Assembly: GCA_036850595.1 (NCBI GenBank)
Contig: CM072158.1
Span: forward strand, 17,685,422 to 17,749,421
DNA length: 64,000 bases
Origin: Rhyacichthys aspro
Taxonomy: Eukaryota > Chordata > Actinopteri > Gobiiformes > Rhyacichthyidae
Reading direction: 5' to 3'
The stretch's first letter is position 1, and every line of letters begins with the position of its first letter. Under the pieces are notes generated by a model, which saw nothing but the letters and a program-made list of their open reading frames with translations, made no database searches and was not told the origin of the DNA. This document shows, piece after piece, positions 37,201-49,345 of this stretch. The position numbers and the translations under genes were made by a program.

Positions 37201-39333
37201 TTGTGGAAACAAAATGCATTTGAAAAACATTATTTTTTTTATGTGTCATGTATCCTATATGCATGTTGATTGTTAATATGGGTAGGGTGCAGCAGAAAAG
37301 GGTCCTATCAATAATACAAAGGAAAAATACCTGTGCTATCCCAGATATGTCTGGCCTCAAGGCCTATGGCTCTGCAGCACAGAGTGAAACAGTTGGCCCA
37401 CTCCCCACAGCGCCCCCTCCTGCTTTCTAGCAGCTTCTCAGGGTTGTTGTATCTGTTATGGCACATAGAAAACCATTATTAAAAGAAGCATAGTAAATAT
37501 CCATCCATCTTTTTACACGGGGCACACCCTTGACAATGGCCAGTTGGTTGCAGGGCTGTGACCCCCATAGTAAAGTGTTCAATTCAAAAGCAGAGAAGTT
37601 GTAGGTCACTGACTGCCCTAACTGAGGGCCACAAACCTGGGAAACCTGGTGGCGAGCTGACACCTTTGACAGAAGTGGTTCTCTACAACTTGTGCGCCCC
37701 AGCGAAGGTCGTCGGTGCTGGGACGGAGCGGGCCCGCATTGTGGGTCTGTCCTCCACAGCGGCTGCAGGGCAGACAGTCAACCCAGGAGAAGAAGTCCTG
37801 TTTGAACCACCTGAGCAGCTCCAGCACCAGGAAGTCCTCCTTACCAAGTTTACATTCTGCCAAAACAAACCCACCAATCACTTTACAAGTTGATATGACA
37901 GCAATGTTAAGTTTATGTGTATGAATACAAGGCTTGATTTAACACCTGGGTCTGCTTCTTTGGTCTCCTTCATTTTTTTGTCAGCAGCAGAGGACAGCTG
38001 TTGGTGAGGAATGTGACTCCTGGCTTTGTGCTGCAGCGCAGGGTTTTCATACAGCATCACATGTTGAAAGTTAGACTGTAGGGTCACAAAGAAACTCATA
38101 CTGCTCTCCTATCCAGGGTAACAAACAAAAACAGAACAAACAGAAGAGAATAATAAAAGATATTAACACAAATATAGCTGTAATCAAATGTTTATCATTT
38201 TCACTGCAGTATAATATATGTTTTTTTATACATGTTATTTTCCTCTGATATTGACTAGCAGCAACAGGTTGAAATTACTGATTACTTTTACTGCCAAAAA
38301 GTGGTAGGTAAGTATTAAGTCCAAAACAGAAAGTATCGCCACAGTGACTCATCTAATTCTTCACATATTTAATCTAGCATAGGTTTTACACCAGACGCAC
38401 TTCCTGATACAACCGTCTTTATCTGGGCTTGGGACTGGTTCAGAGGTGTAACCCCTCATGGCTGGAGTTGCCCCTCAGGTAATCTTATCCTAGTCTTTCA
38501 CAAGACAGATGGAGGTACTAACCACATCACCAAGGAGGAGCTTTTTAAGCAACTCTGATATACATGTGCCTCGACGGGGCCAGTGCAATTTCAGCATCTT
38601 CATGTTTCTTTGTAAGTGTGTTTACCAGAGATGGTGGTTGTGGTTGGACTGGTGTTACAGATTGGCTAGTCACTGCAGAGCTTTGGGGCACTGACACAGA
38701 GGATGTACAAGCCCCAGCCGACTGAGCAGCAGGTTGTCCTCCGCCACCCAGCCTCTGATCTCTTTCTGCTGCAATGGATTCCCTGATCAATCTGAGCTGC
38801 TCCACTGATGCAGATTTGGGGAACACCAAGTGGGTCTCAGCCTATAAAAATGAAGAAAACAATAGTAGTAGATAAAAAGTACTTCAATACAAGCCACACA
38901 ATTAAACTCTTCAATACCTCTTCAAATCCCATTTCAAAAAGACATTCTACAGCTCCTTTAACCGGCAACAGCTTGGTAGAGAAAGTAGGGTTGCCTATAC
39001 GGATGGATCTGTACTTTTCTTCATGAGGGTACCTTAAGAAAAGTACAACAATAACATCATTGTTACGCTAGACCAAAACATATGTGTTTTAATAGCAGAC
39101 GAACGTCACATAGAAGTGGATAAAATGTCATTTTCTTCTGATAAAATACTATTTATGTTAAAAAATAAATAAATAAATCTTCAACCAACCGGTCTCTGCT
39201 TCCAGCACTACTTCGTGTAGCTAGCACCTTACCTTAAAATATTGTCCGCGTATGTAAGTAACAGTTTAGCAACATCAAGAAAAACTTCATTTGAATTCTC
39301 ACACAGTGTGGTGACAGCTGGAGACACAGCCAT
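34263..39333 (-). CDS. ngly1: Peptide:N-glycanase 1 (NGLY1), 12 exons, 639 aa
   Basis: Cytosolic amidase that removes N-linked glycans from misfolded glycoproteins exported from the ER, so they can enter proteasomal degradation. Exons 5'-3' (high-low): 39333-39233, 39032-38918, 38841-38626, 38108-37946, 37856-37637, 37452-37331, 36982-36837, 36746-36636, 36562-36377, 36233-36048, 34721-34544, 34438-34263. They sum to 1,920 nt in frame. The N-terminal PUB domain is at about 15-95. A low-complexity Ser/Pro/Gln linker follows. The transglutaminase-like core has CSRCGG and CQRC zinc ligands and the triad Cys287 (GRCGEWA), His314 (DHVW) and Asp331 (HCDSC). The C-terminal PAW sugar-binding domain is at about 440-639. 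All catalytic residues are kept. It matches human NGLY1 in exon number. Transcription is divergent from oxsm. Confidence 0.97.
35020..35751 (+). mobile_element. 5'-truncated LINE copy in ngly1 intron 10
   Basis: The element lies antisense to ngly1. An ORF piece at 35034-35291 reads AFRYQAPVLWIQLPAHVKEA, then STFKVRLRTFLF. That is the usual C-terminal tail of a LINE reverse-transcriptase ORF (pattern ALWN.LP...R....FK..LKT.LF). A non-coding 3' UTR follows, then GGGCTATACAAATAAAAGTG and a short AATTGATTG tail. The 5' part is absent, as expected for target-primed insertion. L2/Rex-type is likely, but the clade was not determined. Confidence 0.75.
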
Positions 39334-39802
39334 GCTGAATTATTTGGAGCAAAATGATTTATTTCAGTTTCTGTACGGTTGGACAGCGGGATAGCAAATG
39401 CAGCAGGGGAATGTTTGGGTCCTGGATTTAGCAAACCGTTGATTGCCTGAACAAATCTTATATTTTTTATATAATACTTACTTTTAGACATTAAAATTTG
39501 GTGTCTTGCATTTAATTATTTTTTATTGGACATAAAGTAAGCTCTTTGACATAAATAATTAATTTCAACCTATTTACTAGTGAACAAGTTATATTAAAAC
39601 AGGCGTAATTTAAAGCTACCTAATGCCGCTAAACGCAAAGCAAGGTTGAACTAAGCGGACGTAAGCATGGATGCACTATGGATGTAGTGACAGATATTTT
39701 GGTAATATTTCACCTGTGTCATTTTTTAGTTTTATAAAATTTACATTGATAGTTTTTCACGAAAGAAACAAACTAACTTTATGTTAACCGCCATAGACTA
39801 GC
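39334..39802. promoter_or_regulatory. Bidirectional ngly1/oxsm promoter region
   Basis: Only 469 bp separate the two divergent start codons (ngly1 at 39333 minus, oxsm at 39803 plus). Both promoters and 5' UTRs must lie here unless the UTRs are spliced. The same head-to-head arrangement is known in human. No TATA box or strong single motif stands out. Confidence 0.75.
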
Positions 39803-41611
39803 ATGTCATCGTTGTCTTGTTTAAAAAAACTTCTGCTAAGACCAGACGGACTAAAGACTATTCTCCAAAATGGCACCTGCGTGTGTTTTCAAAAAGACTT
39901 TCAAAAAAGGTTCTACAGCTCTTTGCCGCCGAGAAGACGGGTTGTAATAACTGGTATAGGGCTGGTGTGTCCTTTAGGCACTGGGACTGCTCTGCCCTGG
40001 GACCGCCTTATTCAGGGCCAAAGTGGTATCGTCGCTTTGGACTCGGAAAAGTACAAGAATGTCCCTTGTAAAGTGGCAGCACTGGTTCCTAGGGGGAACG
40101 AAAAGGGTAATTTTAATGCGGAGACGTTTGCTTCTCGTGGGGAGATAAATAGCATGTCACCTGCCACTGTTATGGCTCTGGGGGCTGCTCAGCTGGCTTT
40201 AGAGGACTCCGGTTGGTGTCCCAAAAACCCAGAGGAACAACTCAACACTGGGGTGGCTGTAGGAATGGGGATGGTATCACTGGAGGAAATTGCTCGTACC
40301 TCGGCTGCCTTCTATGAAAAGGGTTACAACAGGGTTAGCCCCTTCTTTGTGCCCCGTATCCTTGTCAACATGGCTGCAGGACACATAAGCATCAAACACA
40401 AACTCAAAGGTCCCAACCATGCAGTGTCCACAGCCTGCACTACGGGGGCACACGCCATCGGGGACGCTGCAAGGTTTATAGCTTCTGGAGATGCTGTTGC
40501 CATGGTTACAGGGGGGACAGAGTCTTGTGTGTGTCCCCTGTCTATAGCAGGGTTTGCCAGAGCGAGAGCCCTTGCTACCAAATGGAATGACGAGCCAAAG
40601 CTGGCGTCGAGGCCCTTTCACCCAGAGAGGGACGGGTTTGTGATGGGAGAAGGAGCAGCAGTGCTTCTGTTGGAGGACATGGAGCACGCGGTGGAGAGAC
40701 AGGCCAGGATCTACGCCGAGGTCCTGGGGTATGGGCTGTCAGGGGACGCCACTCACATCACTGCACCCAGCGCTGATGGGGATGGGGCCTTCAGGTGGGT
40801 CATTTTAACAGTGATGGAGTTTAAGTCGGTATTGAGGGGGATAATAAACAGAAAAAAACTCTTGAAAACTGTGAAAACCCTTAATAGTGATTGAGAGCTC
40901 CACAGAGAATGTCAGGGTTTACTTGGTGACTCATGATACCACTGTTCTAGATCAGGTGGCTTCAGAGTACAGGGCCCTGGTAGGGTCAAATTCCTTGTGT
41001 TTGTCTTTTTCTATCATATTTATAATTTATTTTATTGTTAAGGAAGCTATTTATTAAGGTATGTGGATGAGTACTAACAAGCTTTACTTTGTAAAATGGA
41101 GGAAGTGGAACTATGCTTTTACACTGGACAAATTGAAATTGGCCCCAACTTCAAATGTATGACTTTACTTAGTGTTGTTTGTTGACCTAATGATGTCTAT
41201 TTCTACAGGTGTATGTCCGCCGCTCTGAGAAACGCCTCCATCTCACCTGCAGACGTGACTTACGTGAACGCCCATGCCACATCCACTCCTTTGGGTGACG
41301 CTGCTGAAAATGCTGCTATAAAGAGGCTCTTCTCACAGAACACTGAGAGCCTGGCGGTGTCCTCCACTAAAGGTGCCACGGGGCATCTCCTGGGGGCAGC
41401 GGGGGCACTGGAGGCTGCTTTCACTGCACTGGCTTGTTACCACGCAATCCTGCCCCCAACCCTGAACCTAGACCGCACCGAGCCGGAGTTCGACCTCAAC
41501 TATGTCCCCTGCACCTCACAGCCCTGGAGGACTCAGGGCCGTCGGGTCGCACTCACTAACTCTTTTGGATTTGGAGGCACCAACGCTTCACTGTGTCTCT
41601 CCAGTGTCTAA
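39803..41611 (+). CDS. oxsm: Mitochondrial 3-oxoacyl-ACP synthase (beta-ketoacyl synthase), 2 exons, 464 aa
   Basis: Condensing enzyme of mitochondrial type II fatty-acid synthesis (KAS II type), which extends acyl-ACP with malonyl-ACP and so supports octanoate and lipoate production. The exons are 39803-40794 and 41209-41611, with phase-2 joining, 1,395 nt. The N-terminal ~40 residues are rich in Lys, Arg and Ser and poor in acid, as in a mitochondrial presequence, and RRVVITGIGLVCPLG opens the enzyme. The Cys-His-His triad is present: Cys212 in TACTTGA, His353 in NAHATSTPLGD, and His390 in GATGHLLGAAGA. The length is close to the human protein. It shares its promoter region with ngly1. The open frame runs a further ~100 bp into the intron after 40794, but the GTGGGT donor, the acceptor at 41208 and the family sequence make the splice clear. 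Confidence 0.97.
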
Positions 41612-41642
41612 ACAGACTATATACTACTGAAAACTCATGTAA

Positions 41643-41648
41643 AATAAA
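41643..41648 (+). terminator. Likely oxsm poly(A) signal
   Basis: An AATAAA lies about 30 bp after the oxsm stop codon. If used, the 3' UTR is very short (about 50 bp). Confidence 0.5.
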
Positions 41649-44600
41649 TGTAATTAAAACAATTCTGTTAAGTTTATATTTATTTTGTATCATAAAAATT
41701 ACACTTATTTTATTTTAAATGATTATTTTTGCCATTGAAACAGAGCAAATGAATACAAGACCAGAACACAACTGGAGAAACAAAGCCTTACATCTGCATC
41801 TACATCTCTAAGGTTAGCATTTTGTCATAAAGAGCCCAGGTCAGTTTCTACCAGTAGGTGGTGCTGGCTCCCAGTAAGACAACCACCACTGTAGTCTTTT
41901 ACAAATATAATCAAGTTTAATTTAATATGTGCAGTTGGTGAGACTAAAAGCGCTACCTGTATAAATCATTTCTGGTGACAATATTCAAGACCCTAGATAA
42001 GAAAAAATAAGTGTTAAGTCATAAAATAAAATTAAGTGGTTCCTTTTAATTAGCATGTTTTTGTCATTAACAGAAATAGTAAAATGGAAGAAAGGGACTT
42101 ACGGTATAAACAGGTATTTAAAATTGTGGCAAAACAAAAACTGTACAGAATACAGTCTAACAGACGGTCCTTCCAGCTGCTGAGAAGCTGTTCAAATCAG
42201 CCTTGACCTCATCTGAAACAGTAGTCAAAATGAGTGTTTCTCAATACAAGTGACTCATCTTTTACATTTGCCATCTTCTTTAACTTTGAATTTGAATTCA
42301 CTTTAGGCCTTGAGAGGAGTTTAGATAGATGTTTTATCCCTTTTGAACTTTCACTCACAAAAAGGTTCTTTTAAACTAACCCTGATTGTCTGTACTTAGA
42401 ACACTTAAGGACACATTTTTGAAGGAAAGTTTTTATGGACAAAACAGACTTTGGAAAAACAGTCAATGAGCATCCAAACAAAAACTTTAAAAAAAATCTA
42501 TCATTAGTCCTGCTTTACAACCTAAGGCACATTACATGACAACATTTCATTACTGTCATTAAAATATGATCAAAGATTATATATAGATTCCACCGAAAGA
42601 AAATTAAGGTTATCACAGCAAATGGCATAGTGGCAAGGATTACAGCACCTTAACACCTCACCCTCCCACCACCCCATATAGTAAGAAACTGCACTGGTCT
42701 GGGCCATGGCTCACTATGGACACCTGGGAACAAAGTTTAGCCATTAACAGCACATTACAGAAAACTCATATAAACAACAACACAGACGATCCAAAATATT
42801 AGCATCAGCAATTAGGCATCATGGCGAATGCTTGCATTAGTCATGTCTCTCAGCACCTTAGGGAGATGTTTACTCACTCGTACCTCTTCCCAGTCCAGTA
42901 TTCACTCTCTAGAAATATCCAATACAGTAATGTGAAGATGTTAATGCCCTCACTTTTCTATATTTTGTAAAAACATTTTTAAAAAATCTGGTTGTAGATT
43001 TTAACATGCACCTGACTATTCCAAAATCATTAGCAGGATGTAGCTGCAATTTACATTTGTTATTCCTAAGGAAGCAATAAGGGGATACAGAGGGGACACT
43101 TTTCCCTCATTTTGTCACTATTCATGTTTTTGATATTGTATTTTAAATAATAGCATAGTGAAATAAGTTAATTGTTTTTGTTTAGCGGAGTTACCATTTC
43201 TGTGTTACCAGAAATTCTAGCATTTGTTCCTTGGTGTACATAGTGAGCCATGGTTCAGACCGGTGCACTATCTCTGGTTCTATGTGGTGGTAAACTGATC
43301 TAAGAAAGATAAAATTAATCAAATACGTAACAGTAAGTGTAAACATAATATTTCCTTCCTTACCTTAGCATATTAGCAAACAATAATAGCTTAATAGCCA
43401 AAGTTCTATATTTTGTTAAGGGTTTTGTACTTTTCCCTCATTTCTCAAATCCAGAGTCCTCTAAACACAACTCTAGAATTTACTTTCTTTAACAGAGCAC
43501 ATGTGGCTTTAATGAAGTGCATAGACACTAATTTGTCAGTGCTCATTAAGAATACAAGCTCTGGTTAGCCAATCGATGGACATGTTGCATTTTAATTAGT
43601 GTCCAAATTACCAATCTTGCTGTGTACGTTGCCATTATCCGCCGCATAACAACGTCTTTGGTGTGCTAACTTCTGTTTGTGCGTGATAACAAATGCCACA
43701 CAACAGAAAAAAAAGCAGCATCATTGCACTGGGAGTTCCTCAGGCCAGAGGTCACTAGTCGTTGCTTTTCTCTTTGTCCTGAACTGACCTTGAAGCATCC
43801 ACGTGGAATACAAACAGCGGCGGAGGCTTTTAGTGCATGAGAGTAAACAGAAGGGAAATGGTGCGGTTGCAGAGGTTAATATGCATACCTAATTGTATTA
43901 AAGATGCTGTTAACTTTTTATTTTCCAGGAAGGCAAACAAGACAATTTATTGCGGTTTGAAAAGAAGCAGTCGGTGGTAGAGATAAGTGGAGCAGCTTTA
44001 ATAGAGTGCTAATGGAGGATGAGCTAACAGTCAGGTCTTTTGTGCTGCATTTTCTAAAGAGAGCCCTCTGCGTTTTGTCTTCCGGGACCTTTTTTGTGTG
44101 TTTGTCGACAAAATGAGGTTCATTTTGTCAATTAACTTGAGCAGACAGCAATATATTTTGAGTGGACAAAAGTGCATTAGCTACAAAAATGCAAAATCTA
44201 AATGTGATTTTGGCAAATGGAAAACAACTGAGTGGGGAGAGAACATTTGTAGTATTTTGGCTACACAAGCTAAAAGCTACCGGCTACAAGTCAATATAGG
44301 TGTTACATGTGTTATGAGTTATACACGGATTGTTTAAAGACCTGTGCTTCCTCATCAAAGACTGTAAAGTGAGATCTGTCTGATGAGCTTTGCATAAATA
44401 AACCCTCTTTGTATTCATGCTCCATTTGCTAATGGCTTCAGCTGCTCAAGGCAAGCAACACAGCAGCCAACATCCTTAAGTAGAACTTGGCAGAATACTT
44501 ACAACTTTTTTAGTTTTGTTTTCTAGTAGTGTCTGTATCTTGCACACTCATGTAAATGAATGGGAAATACTCAGATCCAGTCAATTTTAATGTGGTCACA

Positions 44601-47228
44601 TAACATAATAACAATGATAATCTAGGACACAAAATACGTGATTTATACTTCAAAATATTTCAAAATTTAAAGGAAATTTAGTCATAGTTTTGTATTGTTA
44701 AACCTACATAATTCTATATTACAATATTAGTAATAGGATGAACCAAGCTAACTGTCCAGCTAAGAATGTTTTGTTTTTAATTTGAATTAAAAATATTTGA
44801 ATAAATTTATAGACCCAGGTGTATTCCTAAGATGCAGTGACAAATCTTTATTTCCTAATGGCTACACTAGATTCTAATATTAATCACTGAATGAATGAAT
44901 GAATGAACATGAATCCGGTAATGTTCATCCCATCACATTTTTGCCTTGGGCACCAATAATGTAAGGCCTCAGTAATAAGCTGCCTGTTCTCTAGTAACAT
45001 GTATTATAGACATCAGATATTAATTTTTAGTTTTTGGTATGTGCTACATAAGGTCTTTATACAGCAGTGAAAAATGAATAAAAAACAGTGCTTTGTTAAA
45101 TAGGAACCACACCCCTAGGCTAATTAGCAGAAATCAATCAATACAGCAAACACACAAAGGCTAATGTCTATGTCCTGTGACATTTTACATAGTTTGCTGT
45201 GCAGTGGACTCCAGAACTAGCACAGAGGAATAAAAAGCAGGCTAATTTTTAGTGTGTTGCTAAAAACGATACAAAGTGAGCGTATTGTAACTCTGACGTA
45301 CATTGTAAAATAAAACTAATTTTGTTTTTTATTCATATCAAGGGTTAGTAATTGAAAAGTATTTCGTAAGTTAGCACAATAGTTGTCTGGAATTGAAAAA
45401 TAAAAAATTTTTGTGAGACACACAAAAGATAAACTAAGAGAACAAAAGATGATAAGTTGGTAGAACTGTGTGTTGTTTTGTACAAAAACCTAGGAATTTG
45501 AGTTGGCCCCAAAAATTTAGTGCTTTATAATGCATTGAATTTTTGAGTTTTCTCAGCCTTTTCATTTTTGCAGTGTAGACCTGCAAGCCTTAAAAGGCTT
45601 TACTCGCCTTGCCGCTTTAGTGACTCTGGAGTTTTTGCTACAGATAAAGTGATGGACAGAACTAATAGTCAATACCTGTATGCCATGCTGTAAGTTTGTA
45701 ATGGGTCCAGTCTCACATATCTGGTGCATGATCAGAGTCAGGGATATGATTTAATGAAGTTTAGCTCAATAACAGTGTAATTAAATCTCAATAATGTCCA
45801 TCCATTCGAGGTCGACACTGGTGCTGGTCACGTGTCACTCGCTATTTCCTGCCAACATGGCCGACAGAACAGACTAAGCCACGTAATGTCAGCTGCTCTA
45901 TATATGGAATTTAATGATTCTCAGTTTAATTGGATTTAGCTTTGATTGAGCATTTTTACTTTTCCAACTAATTTTTTTTTTTCACATTTTGCCTACTGCA
46001 CCTTTTAAATGAAGAGATTCATGCCATCTCTATTCATTCTTTTTCTCACGTATTTATTCACAGGTCATATTTTCCCGGTGACATGTGATTATTGTGGGTG
46101 CTCCACATTTCACCACACGCTGACACCTCTGTTTGATGCTTTCACTCTGCCCAGCTACAAAGCTCTCGTTCTATATTTCACTTGATGAATCGTCCCCCAG
46201 TACGCACTCAATCCGGACATGATGTAAAGCCGGCCTCGCATGATAAATGACACGAGTGGGGAATATCTTTGCAGGCCCATTTTTAGAGTGCTTTTTATTA
46301 ACTTTTCTGGATGTCACATGTAGCTAATGAATACATCAATTATTCATTCATTTTTTAATATGAAATAATTTGACAGAGATAAATGAGAGGTCACTGTTTT
46401 TTTTCTGCTGGTAGAGGAAAGCCCAGCTTAGGGAATATAGGCCCGCAGGACAGGTATGTAACACTAGACTTTGTGCTCTTGATAGAATATAAGAGTTGAT
46501 GAACATGAATATTGCATACAAACACCACTGAATTACTTCTTGTTACCGTGTGAAACTGTGAAAGTGTATACATTAAAATCATTGCTCATTGTCTTGTTGC
46601 TATGTTACTGGTCATTGCTTCTCTTTTGCATAAAGTCAACTCTAAAAGCACATTCAGGTCAATGAATTTGCCTTGCTCCCATCTCTTGTTGCCCTAGTGC
46701 ACTGAAAATAAAGGATGTCTCCTAGTCGCTTTATTCAATCGTGTGGCTTTGTGGTAAACCTAAAGTGCAGAAGCATCTAGTTGGAGCAGCCTAGACTAAT
46801 TAATTGTAACGTCTCCCACATACACTGGCACTGGGTCATGTTATGAAGTTGGCACATTGAGTTTATAGAGTCACAAGTGTCAAGCACAACAAAAATCAAA
46901 TCACCTTTGATGATCCTGTTGGGGATATCAGTGGAAACCAACCAGCTTCTAGAGTGATGTAAAATCCATATTGATTGATGGGTCACCATGAACTAAGGGC
47001 TTCATCATGTCATCAAAGTGCCAAGTCCTGTCTCTATTTGAGATATAAAGTGCATTTGAAGCAGACCTTTTGAAACTTGGATGCACTGCCAATATTAAGT
47101 ATAAATCAGAGTAAACCCTTGTGTGCAGCGTCGAGAGGCTGAAGGTATAGCACGTAGGTTACAGCAGTAAACATTAGACCCACAGCTATCAGAACATTCA
47201 ATTCATAGAGCTGCACCAACTTCCTATC
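41649..47228. other. Gene-poor interval downstream of oxsm
   Basis: No ORF with a recognisable domain is seen on either strand. The DNA is AT-rich with small simple repeats (for example GAAT units at about 44885-44910). A weak copy of the repeat family at 29480 lies at 44265-44400. Unique-looking, less AT-rich stretches at about 43560-43990 and 46060-46270 are the only candidates for regulatory sequence. Confidence 0.55.
46060..46270. promoter_or_regulatory. Candidate regulatory element with PBX/HOX-MEIS-like site
   Basis: This unique, non-repetitive block stands out from its AT-rich surroundings. It contains TGATAAATGACA at 46241-46252, which matches a PBX/HOX half-site pair (TGATNNAT) directly joined to a MEIS core (TGACA). 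That it works as an enhancer is inference from motif and context only. Confidence 0.25.
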
Positions 47229-47236
47229 ATTTAGGG

Positions 47237-47576
47237 CATACATGTCAAACTCATGGCCCGGGGGCCAAATGCGGCCCTTTGCAATGTTTTTTATGGCCCT
47301 TCAAGGGATTTGGTGGGTGCTATCTTTGGGAGTTTACAAAGGCACTGAACTCTTCTAAATATATGTATTAAGAAACAATAGATTTTGGCTGAATTTGAAC
47401 AGGTTCCACATGGACTTAAATAGGTTTTAGTTGGATTTTAACAGTTTTTTGTTGGATTTTAATATGTTTCAGTTGCATTTGAGCCAGTTTTTGTTGGATT
47501 TGTCACAGTTTTCGGCCCCTAAAATGATTCTTATTTACTAGTGTGGCCCCTCACTACTTTAAGTTTGACACCACTG
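47237..47576. mobile_element. Non-autonomous hAT element with internal minisatellite
   Basis: The left end reads CATACATGTCAAACTCATGG and the right end, read inward, CAGTGGTGTCAAACTTAAA. These are inverted ends of the GGTGTCAAACT hAT type. ATTTAGGG directly precedes (47229-47236) and follows (47577-47584) the element, a perfect 8-bp target-site duplication. The interior is filled with units like GATTTTAATATGTTTCAGTTG, a TTGGATTTGAACAGGTTTTAG-like minisatellite. There is no coding capacity. Confidence 0.9.
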
Positions 47577-47687
47577 ATTTAGGGACTCAATATTTGAAGC
47601 CATGGTTTCTGCTTGTGTTTGATGAAGTGCAGGCGCTAAAGTAAAGTAAAGCCGTACGGCTTAAAACTGGAAAAAGCTGTTGCAAAT

Positions 47688-47925
47688 AAATGCTAGCTTT
47701 GTCTTCAGAAAAAAGAACAATATTTAGCATGTTTTCTGTTTGAATGTGAGGTTCATCACAAAAACAAGGTGCAATTTATTTGAAAAATAGTTCTAACTTA
47801 CTTTTTTCTTTTGCTTCTCATTTTCATTTATTCTTTCATCCAATCAGCTGACTGAAGTGTTTAGCTCCACCTTTTCCAAAGCACACCACAAAGCTAGACC
47901 CTCTTGGGACCCCAAGCCTTGAGGA
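47688..47925 (+). repeat. Dispersed repeat, copy B
   Basis: Diverged second copy of the repeat at 9141-9400. Shared blocks in order are GCTAGCT, TCACAAAAACAAGGT, ATCCAATCAGCTGACTG, GCTCCACCTTTTCCAAAGC and CACCACAAAGC. The ends are undefined. Confidence 0.7.
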
Positions 47926-49345
47926 CACGCCAATGTATTTTATTTGGGGTCGGTTATATTAACGGCGTATAGGTAAGTAAACAACTCTCCCACAACTACC
48001 AGGACAAAGCAGTCAATTGATAATTACTGTTGACCTGATAGACATCAAGTCAAACCAATAATGCAAGTCTCCAGTGTCATGGTAAAATATACTAATTCTT
48101 CAAAAAGAAACAAAATGGTAGCTTTAGGCTGTAAGCTGTGCGTCACATGGTCTGTTGTCCCAAAGGAGTAACAGTTGATTTGTGTTGGAAAGCAATAATT
48201 TCCAGATGGACCCATAAAAGTCAAGTGGTGTTTAAATAAAGACCACAACGATAAAATACAGAAGAATTGTAAAAACATATTGATTTAGCATTTATGACCT
48301 GTTTTGAATAGGAGCCAGACATTATGGAACCAATCATCAGCCTCTGCCTTCTCATTCCAATCTACACTTATCCTCTACATCTAATACAAATATAACCACT
48401 CCACAGTGCATCTGGGAAAGCCCATTGATTCCTATTGCTCTAATGATGATAACTTTGGTCCATAGTTTTCCTTTTCAACCTTTACACCACTTGCTCCTAA
48501 TTAGAGGATATCCAAGCTGATTTATGATCACCATGGCAACAGTCGGCAGGCATTCCCTTTGATAGGCTATCACCCTGTCCCACGGGGAGCGCTGCTTATC
48601 ATCGGCGTACTAAAATTAGAGCTCCTCTGGCTCCGTGTGCTGTGACTGTCCGGCCTTTATTCCTCTGCCATGACCGTCATATGGATCAATAATCACTGTC
48701 ACTGTAATTCAGTTTGATCACTTTGCACACGTCGACCCCAGGCTTTATGTGGAATATCAAACACAATAGTTGGAATGATGGTGAAAATGGCATTCCTTTT
48801 TTGTTTTTGGTTTTTTTGAGGTATGGTTTAATGACGGCCATGAAAAGTGAAGCTATCTTCTTTTGTCAAATCAACATTAATATTATTTAATTCTTAGGTA
48901 GCACCCCTCCCTTCTACAGCCTGTAAGCTCCTACAATAGCCCAGCAGGGCATGCTTTTGTCTATGAACAAGTCGTTTAGTTTAAAGTTCACAAATGACCC
49001 TAACCTTCACCACATTATAGGCCTGATTTAATAAGATCTCCAACAGCAGTTGCTAAATTGCGGGAGCATTTTTAAAAAATATTGCACACTTTGTTAGCCT
49101 GTTGCCTGGGATCTACTGAAATTGTTGCGGCTGCAAATGTGGGGCAGACAGCCATATGTAAATGAGGATTTAGTTGAGGATGAGGATGTGTCAGAGCTGA
49201 GAGAGTTTAGAGAATGAGCAGAAGTAAAAGCACTTTAAACTGACAGTGCCTTACAACATTTCCTAGTTGCTATATCAAAAGTCTGAAAAATAACTCTCTT
49301 TATTTTCTTTACAAGGAATACAACAGTGTCGTGACAGGATAGTGG
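47926..49345. other. Intergenic, no gene; possible conserved block at 48480-48740
   Basis: No supported ORF is present. The segment 48480-48740 is unique in the window and less AT-rich. It contains ATCAATAATCA at about 48684, a PBX/HOX-like composite (TGATTATTGAT on the other strand). The rest is AT-rich filler. Confidence 0.4.

Noticed and set aside
36777..37430. Extra small ORFs around ngly1 exons 6-7
   Set aside because: They read through splice junctions or lie antisense; the 12-exon model accounts for all conserved sequence.
39817..40687. Overlapping ORFs on both strands inside oxsm exon 1
   Set aside because: They are shadow frames of the long oxsm exon; only the 39803 frame gives the ketoacyl-synthase motifs.
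44098..44337. 79-codon plus-strand ORF in the desert
   Set aside because: It overlaps a dispersed repeat family member and has no recognisable domain.
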